From the NCBI GenBank assembly GCA_037447655.1, contig JBBHKE010000908.1:62001-126000 (forward strand): DNA of 64,000 bases, in the 5' to 3' direction. This document shows positions 46,414 to 59,789 of this stretch, piece after piece; position 1 is the first letter of the stretch, and every line of letters starts with the position of its first letter. A program made the translations under genes and the position numbers. The DNA is from Zygnema cylindricum. Taxonomy: Eukaryota; Streptophyta; Zygnematophyceae; Zygnematales; Zygnemataceae. The notes beneath the pieces were generated by a model. The model was not told the origin of the DNA. It saw nothing but the letters and a program-made list of their open reading frames with translations, and did not search any database.

Positions 46414-47481
46414 TGCAAATCTGAGACCTCCATAGGTCCTCAAAATGGACAACTTGGAAGAAGCCTCTAGGATAACCCTGACCCCTTTGTGTTTCAGCAA
46501 GAATAACTGCCACCCTGGCAAACAAAAATCTAACCACCTTCACCTCTGTGAAGCCAAGACTCCCTGAGTCGATAGCAAAAAGAATCTATGAATTTGCTCC
46601 CCTGAGCAGTCATTTATGAAGGGTCAAAGTTGACCTTTTGTACAAAGCTCTTAGGGAGAGAGGGTCCTATCTACCGATTTTTTTTAAGTGTTATCTCTCT
46701 CTAAAGCTCTATCTACTGACGTACGACACCAATCATATTAATGTGCCGTACAGAAAGGTACAGCTGCGAGTGTACTTTCTGTACGGACATTGTACGACAT
46801 GGCGAGAAGGTTGACACATGTCATATCCGGATTCGTTTTCGTAATTCTTGGAGATGCCGAAATCCAATGTCGTGGTGCCACGTGTCATCCGATGTGGCGG
46901 TGACCACAAACTACCAAAATCCTCTTCCTTGATCTCGACATTCTTTCCGGCCGTCCGATCGAATGCCGATTTCAATCGTAGCCGTCATAAATATTTGCGC
47001 AGTATTTGTTTCGCTATCGAAACAAATGCGCGATACTTGTTTCTTCTCCGTACTTGTAATCCCTACTTTTCATAACCGACTCTATGTATCCTGTATATAG
47101 TTGCCGTTAAATGAATTAGCCTACATGGTAACGTTTATATATTTATTAAACCCTATATCACTAACCACTAGTCCTAGACTTAACGGATGAGTCTACCGGA
47201 TACCGGCAGCTTTAACTAATGGTAGGTACCAGGATCAAATGCTGTAACCGACAACTTTCCTATTAGTAAATCAACTAATTTACTACCTGTAAATCAACTA
47301 ATCAATTACGTGTAAATCTCTGGATAGCATAGGCAACCATGGCTCTAGCATCCTCTCCAACTTCTCAGTGACTGCAACAAATGTGGGATTTGGAGAGAGA
47401 AGTTAGAGGCAGACTGCCTCGACTTCTTTTCTGCATTTCATTTTAGACCTAGAAAATACTAAAGAACCATCAATTTCTACA
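46414..47481 (-). repeat. 3' LTR of element B
   Basis: 1068 bp, plus-strand tgcaaatctgagacc to catcaatttctaca, next to the polypurine tract (plus-strand ctccctttattttctag). Confidence 0.9.
47175..47250 (+). promoter_or_regulatory. Antisense tRNA-like module in 3' LTR of B
   Basis: TAGACTTAACGG at 47175-47186 lies in a stem AGACT/AGTCT like a D-arm. GGATCAAATGC at 47232-47242 is a B box with one change at the end. Confidence 0.5.
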
Positions 47482-47489
47482 CTCCCTTT

Positions 47490-50400
47490 ATTTTCTAGTC
47501 AATCTTCAATTTTAGACCATGTTTCTCCCTGCAGAAAATTAGCTTAGGGGAAGGTACAGGTTTGATCATCATATCTGCTACCATCTCGCTATCTGATCGA
47601 TACTCTTAACTGATTATTTTGTTTTCTACTTTCTCTCTAACATAGCTGAGTCTAATGTCCATGTGTTTGGCTTTAAAATGATGTTTAAGATTGGCAAAAA
47701 TATGCAATTGCTGTCTGATTATCACAATATTTTTTTTGCACACCACTCTTAAGGTAACCAAGCTCACCAAGCAAAGACTTGTGAAGCTGAGTCTAATGTT
47801 CATGTGTTTGGCTTTAAAAATGATGTGTAGGATTGGCAGAAATAACGATTGCTGCTTGATTACCACAAAAACATTTTTGCACGCCACTCTTAAGGTAACC
47901 AAGCTCACCAAGCAAAGACTTGACCCATATCAATTCTTTTACAGCAGAGCAAGAGGCTATATAATCAGCCTCCACGGGGGACTGGGTAATAACCTTTTGT
48001 TGTTTGCTACTACAACAACAAGCTAATCACCCACATGTAATACTTATCCAGAAGTACATCTCCTCATCGGAGCATCACCATAACTCGCATCACTCCAAGT
48101 AGTGATGTCAGTATTCTCCCCACCCAAATGCAACCATAGATCCCTAGTTACTATCAAATATCTAAGGACTCTCTCAATTGCCTCCCTATCCCTCTTAGTG
48201 GGAGCGTTTAGACTTTTACTCAGCAGTCCTATAGCTGCAGCTAAATCTAGGCGGGTACAATTCATAAAATAGATTAGGCTTCCCACTACTTGCATGTAAC
48301 GAATAGTCTGCATGAACTTATGTTCTTCAAGACTTAATTCCTCGTGTAAGACTATGACTCCTTCTTCCTCACTCTCCTCACTTCCCTTCTTTAATTCCAT
48401 TAAAGTTATACAACTATTAGCTTTATCCATTTGAAATTTTTCCAACATGTTCCCTATTGCTTCTTTTTGAGTCAATCTTATAATTTTTCTTTCTCGGTCT
48501 CTTTCTACTTGAATTCCCAAAATATATCTTGCCTCCCTCATATCCTTCATCTCAAATCTCCTTTTAAGATCGGTTTTCAGTTTATTATTTTTTTCCATTG
48601 ATTTACTTAAAACAAACAAATCATCAATATAAATTGCAATAAACATAACACCTTTTTCATCTTCAAAAACATAGATTGAGTGATTTGAGATGATCTCGAT
48701 ATATCCCAAACCAGTAAGAAACTGATCAAGCTTCTTATTCCACTGTCGTGGCGCCTATTTCAAACCATAAAGAGATTTAATCAGCCGACATACCTTACTC
48801 TCCTCTCCTTCCTCCACAAATCCTTCGGGTTGTAGCATGAAGATCTCCTCTTCCAATTCTCCATACAAAAAGGCTGTCTTGATATCCATTTGGTGCACCT
48901 CCATGTGTTCCGCTGCTGCTAGACTGAGAAGTATGCGGACGGAGGGAAATCTGACGACTGGGGCAAAGGTTTCCTCGTAGTCGATTCCTTTCTCTGTAAA
49001 AATCCTTGTGCCACTAATCGGGCTTTGTAACGCTCAATGGTTTTATCCAGGTTCAGTTTTAATTTGAAAACCCACTTACAACCGATTGGTTTTCGGTTAG
49101 GTGAACAATCCACCAGCTCCCAAGTATCGGCTGCCATAATTAAGTCCATCTCCTCATTCATGGTTGTCTTCCACCGATTCCTTTCGTACAAGTCATCTCC
49201 TCTCCATAAGTCTGAGGTTCATCTTGATGAGATAGTTTTGTTAACTTGTTATTAACCTGTTTTTCTTGCAATCTTTTGCTACTTCTTCTTCCCCCCTCAA
49301 AATCTGTGGCCGGAATAGATGGTTCTCGTGGGTTCATTTGAACAATCTCGGCTTCTCCTCGTCCTTTGATTCCAAATCAATTTCCACCACGTATTCTGCT
49401 TCGGGTAGAGTTATCACTGGAGTTTCCGCAGCCTAGTCCTTTTCGGTCAGATTTGTACATGCAAGAATGTCATTTTCTCTAAAACTTGGATAGTTAGGAA
49501 GCTCAAAGTCATCGGAATTTTCTGAATCAAATCTGATTTTCAATGTCTTTGTATACTTGAAGGGATTCACGGACTTTCCTTCATCCATAACTACTAGATG
49601 CTTTACTAAGATTATATCTTCCCTTTTTAGATCATAAACTATATATCCTTTAACATCCTCATCATATCCTAATAAGTATCCCGGTTTTACTTTAGGATCC
49701 AGCTTCAAATTAGATTGATATGTATCTAGACTGAATACTTGACTGCCGAAAACCTTTAAGTGAGATATGTTAGGTTTCCGGCCTGTTCATCTCTCATAAG
49801 GTGTTTGATCATTTATAGCTGAAGTAAGAACTCTATTTTTGAGGTAATTAGCACAGTTCATTGCTTCTGCCCAAAACCTTTTTCCTATCTTTTTATCCGA
49901 CAACATACTTCTAGCACTATCACTTAGTGTCCTATTTAATCTTTTAGCTACCCCATTTCGTTCCCGGTTTTTCTAGAACTGTCTTTTGGTGTTAGACTCC
50001 ATCTTCCCTCAGAAAATCCTCAAACTGGTTAGAAGTATACTCAGCACCATTGTCACTCCTTACTCTCTTGATTAGAGTTTCATGGAGTTTTTCGCTCCAT
50101 GGTTTATATTGTCTAAAACAATCTTGAGCTTTTGACTTGTTTTTCAAAAAATACAGCTTGGAATACCGAGACCAATCATTAGTGATAGTCATCATAAATC
50201 GCTTCCCTCACGGTGAAGGCACTTTGGCCGGTCCCCAAACATCTGTATGTACTAAATCTAGAATTTTTTCTCCCTTATAGGTGGCTGTTTTAGGAAAGGG
50301 TAATTTGTGTGCTTTACTTTGAGCACATCGACTACAATCACTTAGATTCTCACTCTCACCGAACTAAATCCCTTCCACCACTCCCATGTTTTTCATCTCT

Positions 50401-50581
50401 CTTAACTTATCAAGATTCACATGCCCAAGCCTCTTGCGCCACATCATTATATCATGAACACCAGCATAATAAAGTTTCTTCTTTTCATTGCTTAAAATCA
50501 GCCTAAACATCTCTTAGCTACCTTTTTCAGCAGTGAAATATACTTCCAACTCAAAACTAGCAATAAAGACTTCTTTCCAAG
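47490..50581 (-). pseudogene. integrase, RT and RNase H of element B, degenerate
   Basis: Colinear with element A: RNase H at about 47500-48130 (KAKHMDIRLSYVREKVENK), RT at about 48130-49190 with the YIDD variant of YVDD at about 48616-48630 and GCKWVFKLKLNLD at about 49045-49085, integrase at about 49700-50290 with RSDNGAEYTSNQF at about 50020-50065. The integrase N-terminal HHCC region runs to 50581, where element C interrupts. Many stops and frameshifts, including a 141-bp tandem duplication in RNase H. Confidence 0.85.
47644..47925. repeat. 141-bp tandem duplication inside RNase H of B
   Basis: The stretch from agctgagtctaatg to caaagactt is present twice, with starts at 47644 and 47785. 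141 is a multiple of three, so the frame was kept. The two units differ at several positions, so the duplication is old. Element A has one unit. Confidence 0.8.
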
Positions 50582-51288
50582 TGCAATTCTGTGTCCTCCA
50601 TTGGACTACAGAATACAAGTACCCTCTAGATAGTTTTTAACTAGCCCACTTTAAGCCACAGCCACTGCTGCCCAAGAATGCAAACAGACAGTTTGACAGC
50701 ACCCTTGTGCAGCTTGGACTCCCCTGAATCCGTAGCAAAAAGAATCACGGAAAATGGCCAACGAGCTGATAAGTTATGAGGCAGTAAAAATGGCAATTTG
50801 TACAAACTCTCAAAGGGAGAGGTGACCGCCTACCCAAAAATTTCTAAGTCCAAATTCCCTCTAATAACTTCTATCTACCGAAGTACGGACCAATCATATT
50901 ACCGTACCGTACCAAAAAGTACTACTGCCGGTGTACCTTTTGTACGACCTATGTACGACAAGGCTATTAAGCGGACGCGTGTCTGCTTTTCACTCGTCCG
51001 TACATTCTTTGGAATTCTCATGACTGAATGTCATCTCTCCACGTGGCTCTAGGTCATGCCACGTCACTAAACGCCAAAGTGACCACTCCGGGATTTCGAC
51101 GATGATGTGCGCCGTTGGATTTGCAGCGAGACACAATCTTAACCGTAATAAAAACTTGCGCGATATTTGTTTCGCTGGCGAAACAAAATGCGTGGTATCC
51201 GTTTTGAAATAGTGTCGTACTTCGTACTTTCATAAAACTGTATCTATGCACGCCGTATACAGTTTAGTTAAATGGATTTGTTCCTCCC

Positions 51289-51414
<126 letters not shown>

Positions 51415-51444
51415 ATCACATACTATAGCATTTAGCATTGGTCC

Positions 51445-51515
51445 TAGTCTAATAGGATAAAGCTGACCTCTCTCGTCCAACTTGACGAACTGCAGGTACC
51501 GGGATCAAATCCCGG
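51445..51515 (+). promoter_or_regulatory. Antisense tRNA-like module in 3' LTR of C (best T-arm)
   Basis: TAGTCTAATAGG (51445-51456) matches the A-box consensus at all positions. GGATCAAATCC (51502-51512) matches the B-box core. CCGGG and CCCGG form a perfect 5-bp T-stem around the 7-nt loop ATCAAAT, exactly tRNA geometry. The acceptor ends do not pair. Confidence 0.7.
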
Positions 51516-51728
51516 GTCTGTCAGATATATTTTTAGTAGCCTACTAAAAATTAACTGCCTGTTGAACTAAGGAAACCATGGATTAACCACCCTCTCTATC
51601 CTTCAGTGACTGCAACAAGTATGGGGGCTAAAGAGAGGAGGTGGAGGCAGGCTGTCCGTCTTTTTCTTTTTCTTTTATACTAACATATTAAACCTAGAAA
51701 ATACTCTAGAAATCTATTTATTTCAACA

Positions 51729-54700
51729 CTCCCCTTATTTTCTAGTCTAATTTTAATTTTTCTTTCAACCCGCAATTTTCCTGACAATATTTTAAATTAG
51801 GAGACGGCACAGGTTTGGTCATCATGTCAGCCACCATTTCTTGATCAGGTCTATACCAAGATTTAAAATTTTATTTTCAACTTTTTCTCTCACGAAGCTT
51901 AATCTTATGTCCATATGTTTTGCTTTAAAAGGGTGTATTGGATTGGCTGGAATTGCAATTGCAGCTTGATTATCGCAAAAGACTTCATGCACTCCCTCCT
52001 TCATATATCGCAGTTCTTGCAACAATGACTTCACCCACATTAATTCTTTTACAGCAGAACAAGAGTCCATATACTCAGCCTCCATAGTAGACTGAGCAAC
52101 CACCTTTTGTTGCTTAGTGCTCCAACAACAAGCACCTTCCTCCACATACAAAACATGTCCAGAAGTTCATCTTCTCATAGGTGCATCCCAATAACTGGCA
52201 TCACTCCAAGTGGTGATATCAGTGTTCTCCCCTCCCAAATGCAACCATAATTCTCTGGACTCTCTTGGTTGCCTCCCAATCTCTCTTTCTAGGATCCTTA
52301 AGACTCCTACTGAGGACTCTTACTGCTGCCGCTATGTCCAGCCTTGTACAGTTCATAAAGTAGATCAAACTTCCTACGACATGTCTGCAAGGAGTAGACT
52401 TCATAAACTCTCTCTCCTCTAGACTCATTGGATCATCTAAGATCATCACTCCTCCTTCTACACTCCCAACACTTACCTTATTCAAGTCCATGGGAGTGGT
52501 ACAACTGTTAGTTTTCTCCATTTGAAATTTCTCAAGAATATTTCCTATTGCTTCTTTCTGAGTGAGTCTTATGATCCTCTTCCCTCTGTCTCTTTCCATT
52601 TGAATTCCCAAAATATATCTTGCATCTCCTAAATTTTTCATGTCAAATATGCTCCAAAGATCAGATCCTTTTTTAAATTATTGATATTTCCCAAAGACTT
52701 ACTTAGCACCAGCAGATCATCCACATTAATTGCAATAAAGATTACACCATTCTCATCTTCAAACATATAGATAGAACGGTCAGAGCTGATCCTGATATAT
52801 CCTAGACCAGTAAGAAACTCATCTAGTTTCTTATTCCATTGTCGGGGAGCCTTCTTAAGTCCATATAAGGACTTTATTAGCATGCAGACTTTACTTTTTT
52901 CCCTATTCTCCACAAACGCCTCCGGCTGCCTCATGAAGATTTCTTCCTCTAACTCACCATTGACGAATGCGGTCTTAATGTCCAACTGATGTATTTCCAT
53001 GTTTTTTTGCTGCTGCTAGGCTGAGGAGAATCCTTATTGATGGGAAACGAACAACTGGGGCAAATGTCTCATCATAGTCAATCCCCTCTTTTTAAGAGAA
53101 CCCCTGTGCCACCGAACGAGTCTTATATCTTTCGATGGTATCATCAGGGTTTAGTTTTAGTTTAAAGACCCATTTACACCCAATAGGTTTTTCTGTCTGG
53201 AGGGCAATCTGCTAGTTCCCAGGTGTTTGCTTCCACGATGGAAGCCATCTAATCATTTATGGCCCTGATCCATCTGTCCTTCTCTGGACTGTTTACTGCC
53301 TCTAAGTATGACTATGGCTCATCAGGATGTGATAGCTTAGTTACCTTATGAGCGATCTGTTTCTCTTGTAGCCTTTTGCTGCTCATTATCCCCCCTTCAA
53401 ATTCTGAAGCTCGAATAGATGGAAGTCTTGGGTTTCTCCTTAGTGTCTCATTAGCTCCCCTATCCATGGAAGATGGTTCCGGTTCCTCCTCTTCTGTCTC
53501 CTCGAGGTCCATAGGAAGATGTGGGGTATCTGGTTGCTCTCTTGTATCTTGGATCTCTCTTGAATCTGCAATCACAGTCTCACTCATGTCTTTTTCGGGA
53601 AAAACAGAGTTCTCCTCACTCCAAGACTCAAACCTGATTCTTATCCTTTTAGTATATTTGAAGGGGTCAATTGACTTTCCTTCATCCATGACAACTACGT
53701 GTTTGACCAGAATGATATCTTGTTTTGCTAAGTCATAGACTTTGTATCCCTTAACATCCTCATCATATCCCACAAAATATCCAGGTTTTCCCTTAGCATT
53801 AAGTTTCCAGTTTTTCTAATCCGTATCTAGACAATAAACTTGGCTACCAAACACTTTAAGGTGAGAGATATCTGGTTTCCTTCCAACCCATCTTTCATAA
53901 GGTGTCATACCTTTGACTGCTGATGTAAGGACTCTATTTTTAACGTAGTTGGCATTGTTCATGGCTTCTACCCAAAATCTCTTTCCTATTTTCTTGTCAG
54001 CCAACATACTACATACACTATCTCCTAGTGTTCGGTTTAACTTCTCTGCTACCCTATTTTGTTCCGGATTATGTGGTACGATTTTCTGGTGTTGAACTCC
54101 CTCATCTCTTAAGTATTCCTCAAACTGGTTAGAGGTATACTCTCCCCCATTATCACTCCTTATTCTCTTAATGGGGGTTCCATACAACTTCTCACTCTAG
54201 GCTTTGTATTCTTTGAAGTAAGTTGGTGTTTCTAACTTTGTTTTCAGAAAATAAACTCTAGAGTACCTAGACCAGTCATCAGTGATTGTCAGCATATATC
54301 ATTTCCCTCCAACTGAGGGTACCCTTGCTAGTCCCCAGATATATGTGTGGATTAAGTCTAGTACCTTTTCACCCCTATATGTGGCGGCTTTAGGAAAAGG
54401 AAGTCGTGAGATTTTCCTTGGGCACAACCACTACAATCATCCACTATTTCATTATCAATGAATTGAATCCCTTATACTACACCAAGCTTCTTCATCTCCC
54501 TTAACCTATCAAAATGCACATGCCCCAACCGCTTATGCCAAATCATCAATTTTGGGACACCAACATAGTATGCATTCTTCTTTTCATTACTCAGGTTAAG
54601 CCTAAACATTCCTTGGCTACCCTTATCTGCAGTGAAGTAAACTTCATCCCCATACTTGACTGAAAAACTCCCTTTCTAGTGAAAGTATCAAACTCTTTGT

Positions 54701-55563
54701 CATGTAATACAGATGTAGAAACAAGATTTTTACTCAATTGAGGAATATAAAACACATCTTAAAAGTGAGAATAAAAGTCTTACCCCCCACTAAAACTTTC
54801 AGGTCAACTGATCCCACTAGATCTGTAGTAATAACTCTCCCATCCCCATACTCTATTTCTACAGTAGGGATTTTCCTTAGCTTAGTGAAGAGGTCCTTGT
54901 CACAACACATATGCATGGATGCAACTGAGTCGATGATCCATCTTTCCTGTGGAGCTTCCCGAATTGCTCTAGGGCACACTTTTGTTTCCGAGGAGGGTCC
55001 TTCTCCTCCAGACTCTCGTCAAGAAGAAGCTCCCCATCCACCTCAGAGGACTCGTCCTCGGTGTCTCCTATAACCTTTGTGACCAAAAGTGCCTTTTTCT
55101 TCCCTCCGGAAGAACCCCCTCGTTAGTTCTCTTGTAACCTCAGCTCCGCCAGCTTGGCACAATCCGCAATAAAGTGCCCTAGGTTTTTGCAAAAGTGACA
55201 TAGGCCCTTTGGGGGCCTCAATCCTCCAGGTTAGACTCTTTCTCATTTGTATGGTTTTTTCGGTTCGGGTCTCCACCTGTCCCCTCCGGCGGCAAGAGCT
55301 TGAACGCTCTTTCCACCTCTCTTGATCTCAATGGTATTTTCCTGCACAAGTATCATCCGGACCACTATATTCCACTTCCATGAACTATCAGTCATTTCTT
55401 GTACTCGGTACACTATGTTCTCATTCTCGTCTGGTAACTTCATGATGAGAGTGTTAACTTTCATTTTCATTGTACTTGTCTAACTGGCACTTTCCATCTC
55501 CATATACAAACAAGAAAGATCATTGCAATAATCTAACATCTTTCCCTTTTTGTAAGTGAAACT
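51729..55563 (-). pseudogene. gag (part) and pol of element C, degenerate
   Basis: Colinear with A: RNase H at about 51822-52200 (TMEAEYMDSCSAVKELMW), RT at about 52200-53260 ([17 protein letters not shown] at about 52935-52990; the fourth box is NVDD instead of YVDD at about 52715-52730), integrase at about 53830-54440 (RSDNGGEYTSNQFEEYL, PEQNRVAEKLNRT), protease region at about 54840-54960 (DSVASMHM instead of DSGASMHM), and gag with zinc-knuckle remains at about 55100-55563. Stops and frameshifts throughout. The active-site changes suggest it was dead before or soon after insertion. Confidence 0.85.
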
Positions 55564-56745
55564 TGTTGATATTTGTGTATTTTCTAGGTCTGTAAAAGGA
55601 TAGAAAAAGGCAGAGGCAGTCTACCTCTAACTCCCCTCTCCAAGTCCACACACTTGTTGTAGTCACTGAAGGCTGGATAGGGAGCTAGAGCCATCACTCC
55701 TTAAGCACTCTAGAGAAGACAAGGGTTAAATTAATAAGACTTACAAAAACGTACTTGACAGACCAAGGAATTGATCCTGGTACCTACCATCCGTCAATCC
55801 GCCCTTAGCCGGTGACTTTATCCATTTAGACTAGAGCTAGTAATACGACGTATGGGGTTTGATAATTATTTAAATAGTAACACGTAGACTGGTTCATTTA
55901 ACTGGAAATATATACGTATTGTATAGATACAGTTACGGATAGTACGGAGTACGGATTTATTTATTGAAACAGATATCGCACATTTGGTTCGACCGCGAAA
56001 TAAATACCGCGCGTCTATTTTCAACGGCTAGAAATGTAGCCGGATTTGATCGGACGGCCACGATAGGCGCCGCGATCGCGCGATATGTACTTTTGGCGAT
56101 TTGCGGTCATCGCCACATAAGATGACACATGGCACTTCAACATTGGATTGCGGCGACATTGGAGATTACGGGAACAAATAGATATATGACATGTGTTGAC
56201 ATTTTAGCCATATCGTACGATTGTCGTACAGAAAGTACACCGACACCTGTACTTATCTGTACGGTACAGTGAAGTGATTGGTGCGGTACGTCAGTAGATA
56301 GGGTCTTAGAGTGAGAATAGGACTTAGAATATTTTGAGTAGGTAGTCGCCTCTCCCAGAGAGCATCTTGTATAAATGGCTAACTTTGGGCAGCCACAACT
56401 ATCAATTTACTTGACCATTTTCAGTGATTCTTTTTGATGCGGACTCAGGGGAGTCCAGGCTACACATGGGTTTAGTTGGTCAGAGTTTTTGTTTGCCAGG
56501 GTGGCGGTATTTCTAAGGGAAAGTCAAAGTGGGTGATTGTGTCTAAATCTCATATTCTAACTTTGCATTCTGTGGTGGAACTGAGCACACAGAAAGTGTT
56601 ATTTCACAGGGTTGAATCTATATTGGGGTTCTGACTGTCAAAGGGTCAGTTATTTGGGTTTATATCTAATTGGAGTCGGCACTATGTAGATTAGCTTCTT
56701 TTGGATCTGCATACTTTGAGGGCCAATGGAGGTCTCAGAATTTTA
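55564..56745 (+). repeat. 5' LTR of element D
   Basis: Starts TGTTGATATTTGTG and ends cagaatttta (last CA mutated to TA) against the primer site. Confidence 0.9.
55767..55833 (-). promoter_or_regulatory. Antisense tRNA-like module in 5' LTR of D
   Basis: On the minus strand TAGTCTAAATGG (55822-55833) matches the A box at 11 of 12 and GGATCAATTCC (55767-55777) matches the B-box core. Confidence 0.6.
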
Positions 56746-56760
56746 GGTTATGGGCCCACC
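56746..56760 (+). other. Primer binding site of D overlapping gag AUG
   Basis: GGTTATGGGCCCACC, identical to the sites of A and F. ATG at 56750-56752. Confidence 0.8.
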
Positions 56761-58423
56761 ATCTAGGGTGTCTATGTTTGATGGAACACGCTTCACTTAT
56801 TAGGCGTTTACAATGGAGGGATTGCTTTTCGAGAAGCACTTATGGGGAATTGTTGCAGGACAAGTGAGATGTCCGCCACCTGGCTTTGGAGGAGCTTACT
56901 AAAGAGAATCATATGAGGCTGCCAATAATATCAACCGAAGTTTAGATGCAACGGAAGGTGAAGGGAAAAACCTTTTTGTGGATGGGGAAATAAGGGAGAA
57001 GGAAAAAGGGACATCTATGGTGAGGAGAGCTAGGCTCTCAGCTATGGTACCACTTGTAGGGATTAAAACTGAAGAAAATGATAGGAAAATATGGGAATAC
57101 AAAAACACTTTAGCAAAACATCTCATACTTAGATATGTGTCTAAGTCCGTAGCTATCACTCTTTTAAGTCTAACAAAGTCTTCAGAGATATGGGAAACAC
57201 TAAGTCAGATTTATAAGAGTGAGATTATGCAGAGGCAGCAATTAGTAAAACGAAAATAGAGGCCTATGTTTATAAAGGCGGTAACATGATAGAGTTTTGC
57301 AATGATATTGCTGCGTTATATATTGAGCTTACTAGTGCGGGATATGTAGAATCTGAGGAGAGGAAGATTAGTAATTACTTATGAAACTCCCAGATGAGTA
57401 CAAAAATATCATTTGTCGTATGCAGGCAATTTATGGTTCCTCATGGATTTGGAGCTTTACCATGGGGATAATTCTTGTGAGGGAAGGCACTTTGGAGCTT
57501 CGTAGAGGAAGTGACAGGGTGAATGCATTTACAGCTGGTGGTGATTGGCAGAAGCATGATGAGACGAACGACGGTGATTGGCGGAAGCGTGATGAGAGGA
57601 AGAAAGACAAAGGTAAACCTTATCGGAACTTTGGTGGAAAAAGAGGGAGAGGAAAAGACACGGGAGCTTTGAAAAAATGGGTTTGCTTCTTTTGTAGGGA
57701 ACCGGGTCATTATATGGAGGAATGCCCTTGTTTGGAAAAACTTAGAAGTTGGAATGTGGATGAGGAGGACGAAGAGGAAGAGGAGAAAGATGATGAAGAA
57801 ATCTTGGAGCTTATTCACATCGGTAGAATGGGGAAGAGAGAAAAGTACACAAAAATTGCACGAAGGCAACAGTGTGCTTTTGGAGGTATAAGGGAAGTAA
57901 AGAGAGAGGAGGTACTTGAGGATGTCGAGGAGTGTAAAGTGTATGACTTAGAAATGAGAAAGTCAGATCTAGGATCCATAAGTGAAAACGGGAAAGATAA
58001 AATTAATAAGGATAATTTTATAGGTATTTTAAAATTAGAAAACTGGTCGAAAGGGAGACCTCAACGGATTCCGAGGAAAAGGGAGAAGTGAAACTAGAAG
58101 GAGTTTTTAAAGATAAGGGAGAAGATGAATATTTAACGAAAGGTTTAGGGGAGGAGAAATACTTATTGGGAATAAATTTAGAAAGAGAGAGTGGAAAGAA
58201 ATCCATGGGAGAGACTGAGGAAAGTTCAATTTTTGCGGGTAATGGGTTTGACATCGCTAAAGGGAGTGATGGTATTTATGAAGGTGTGCCTCTAAAAAGG
58301 TTAGCATCTGGGTGTATGTTGCAGATTGGAGATGGGGCTGGCTGTTTGGATCGCAAGAGGGAAATCGGTTTGTGTGTGGATGAAAAAGAGATGAGGTGGA
58401 TAAATCTTTGCTCGGATTTATGA
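56750..58423 (+). pseudogene. gag and pol remnant of element D
   Basis: Gag begins MGPPSRVSMFDG, with an early TAG (56801-56803) where relatives have Trp. Open stretches at 56978-57259 and 57381-58091 give the rest of gag, including MKLPDEYKNIICRMQ and the zinc knuckle CFFCREPGHYMEEC (57690-57731), followed by a very acidic run. Protease, integrase and most of RT are absent. 58088-58423 keeps only EEKYLLGINLERES (RT end) fused to LKRLASGCMLQIGDGAGC and EMRWINLCSDL (RNase H pieces). The frame is nearly intact through gag, as if gag alone had stayed under selection. Confidence 0.8.
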
Positions 58424-58600
58424 AAAGTGGGATGTTAAATAAAATGTGTGATGCAATTATTATTTCAATTCATTTAATGCACTCTGTTAAATGCTTAAGT
58501 TTTATGAAAGGAAAAGGAAAAAGGAAAAAGAAAAAGAAAAAGGGGAGGGGGTGTTTGTTTACTTTTTTGTGGAAGTTGAAAGGAAAAAAGACTAAAAAAT

Positions 58601-58608
58601 AAGGGGAG
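58601..58608 (+). other. Polypurine tract of element D
   Basis: aaggggag directly before the 3' LTR, the same core as in element A. Confidence 0.75.
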
Positions 58609-59789
58609 TGTTGATATTTGTGTATTTTCTAGGTCTGTAAAAGGATAGAAAAAGGCAGAGGCAGTCTGCCTCTAACTCCCCTCTCCAAGCCACCACACTT
58701 GTTGTAGTTATTGAAGGCTGGATAGGGAGCTAGAGCCATCACTGCCTAATATCTCTAGAGAAGACAGGGGGTAAATTAATAAGAGTTACCAAAAAGTACT
58801 TGACGGACCCAGGAATTGATCCTGGTACCTACCATCCGTCAATCTGCCCTTAGCCGGTGACTTTATCCATTTAGACTAAGCTAGTATTACGACGTATGGG
58901 GTTTGATAACTATTTAAATAGTTACAAGTAGACTAGTTCATTTAACTGGAAATATATACGTATTGCATAGATACAGTTATGGATAGTACGGAGTACGGAT
59001 TTATTTATTGAAACAGATATCGCGCATTTAGTTCGACCGCGAAACAAATACCGCGCGTCTATTTTCAACGGCTAGAAATGTAGCCGGATTTGATCGGATG
59101 ACCACGATAGGCCACGCGATCGCCCGATATGTACTTTTGGCGGTTTGCGGTCATCGCCGTATAGGATGACATATGGCACGTCAACATTGGATTGCGGCGA
59201 CATTGGAGATTACGGGAACAAATAGATATATGACATGTGTTGACATTGTAGCCATATCGTACGATTGTCGTACAGAAAGTACACCGACACCTGTACTTAT
59301 CTGTACGGTACAGTGAAGTGATTGGTGCGGTACGTCAAGAGATAGGGTCTTAGAGTGAGAATAGGACTTAGAATATTTTGAGTAGGTAGTCGCCTCTCCC
59401 AGAGAGCATCTTATATAAATGGCTAACTTTGGGCATCCATAACTATCAATTTACTTGACCATTTTCAGTGATTCTTTTTGCTGCCAACTTAGGGGAGTCC
59501 ACGCTACACACGGGTTTAGTTGGTCAGAGTTTTTCTTTGCCAGGGTGGCGGTATTTCTAAGGGAAAGTCAAAGTGGGTGTATGTGTCCAAATCTCATATT
59601 CTATCTTTGCATTATGTGGTGGAACTGAGCACACAGAAAGTGTTATTTCACAGGGTTGAATCTATATTGGGGTTCTGACTGTCAAGGGGTCAGTCATTCG
59701 GGTTTATATCAACTTGGAGTCGGCACTATCTACATTAGCTTCTTTTGGATTTGCATACTCTAAGGGCCAATGGAGGTCTCAGAGTTTCA
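58609..59789 (+). repeat. 3' LTR of element D
   Basis: Starts TGTTGATATTTGTG and ends cagagtttca. Partner of 55564-56745. Confidence 0.9.
58812..58878 (-). promoter_or_regulatory. Antisense tRNA-like module in 3' LTR of D
   Basis: Minus-strand A box TAGTCTAAATGG (58867-58878) and B box GGATCAATTCC (58812-58822), unchanged from the 5' LTR although neighbouring bases differ. Confidence 0.6.

Larger units (their letters stand above)
55564..59789 (+). mobile_element. Non-autonomous copia element D (gag kept, pol mostly deleted)
   Basis: LTRs at 55564-56745 and 58609-59789 (1182 and 1181 bp). The internal region is only 1863 bp with primer site and polypurine tract. It sits in the gag of element C, on the opposite strand. 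Target flanks aaact and acact match at 4 of 5. The LTRs differ by roughly 5% by eye. Confidence 0.9.

Noticed and set aside
56899-57159. Minus-strand frame in element D
   Set aside because: Antisense to gag, without own signature.
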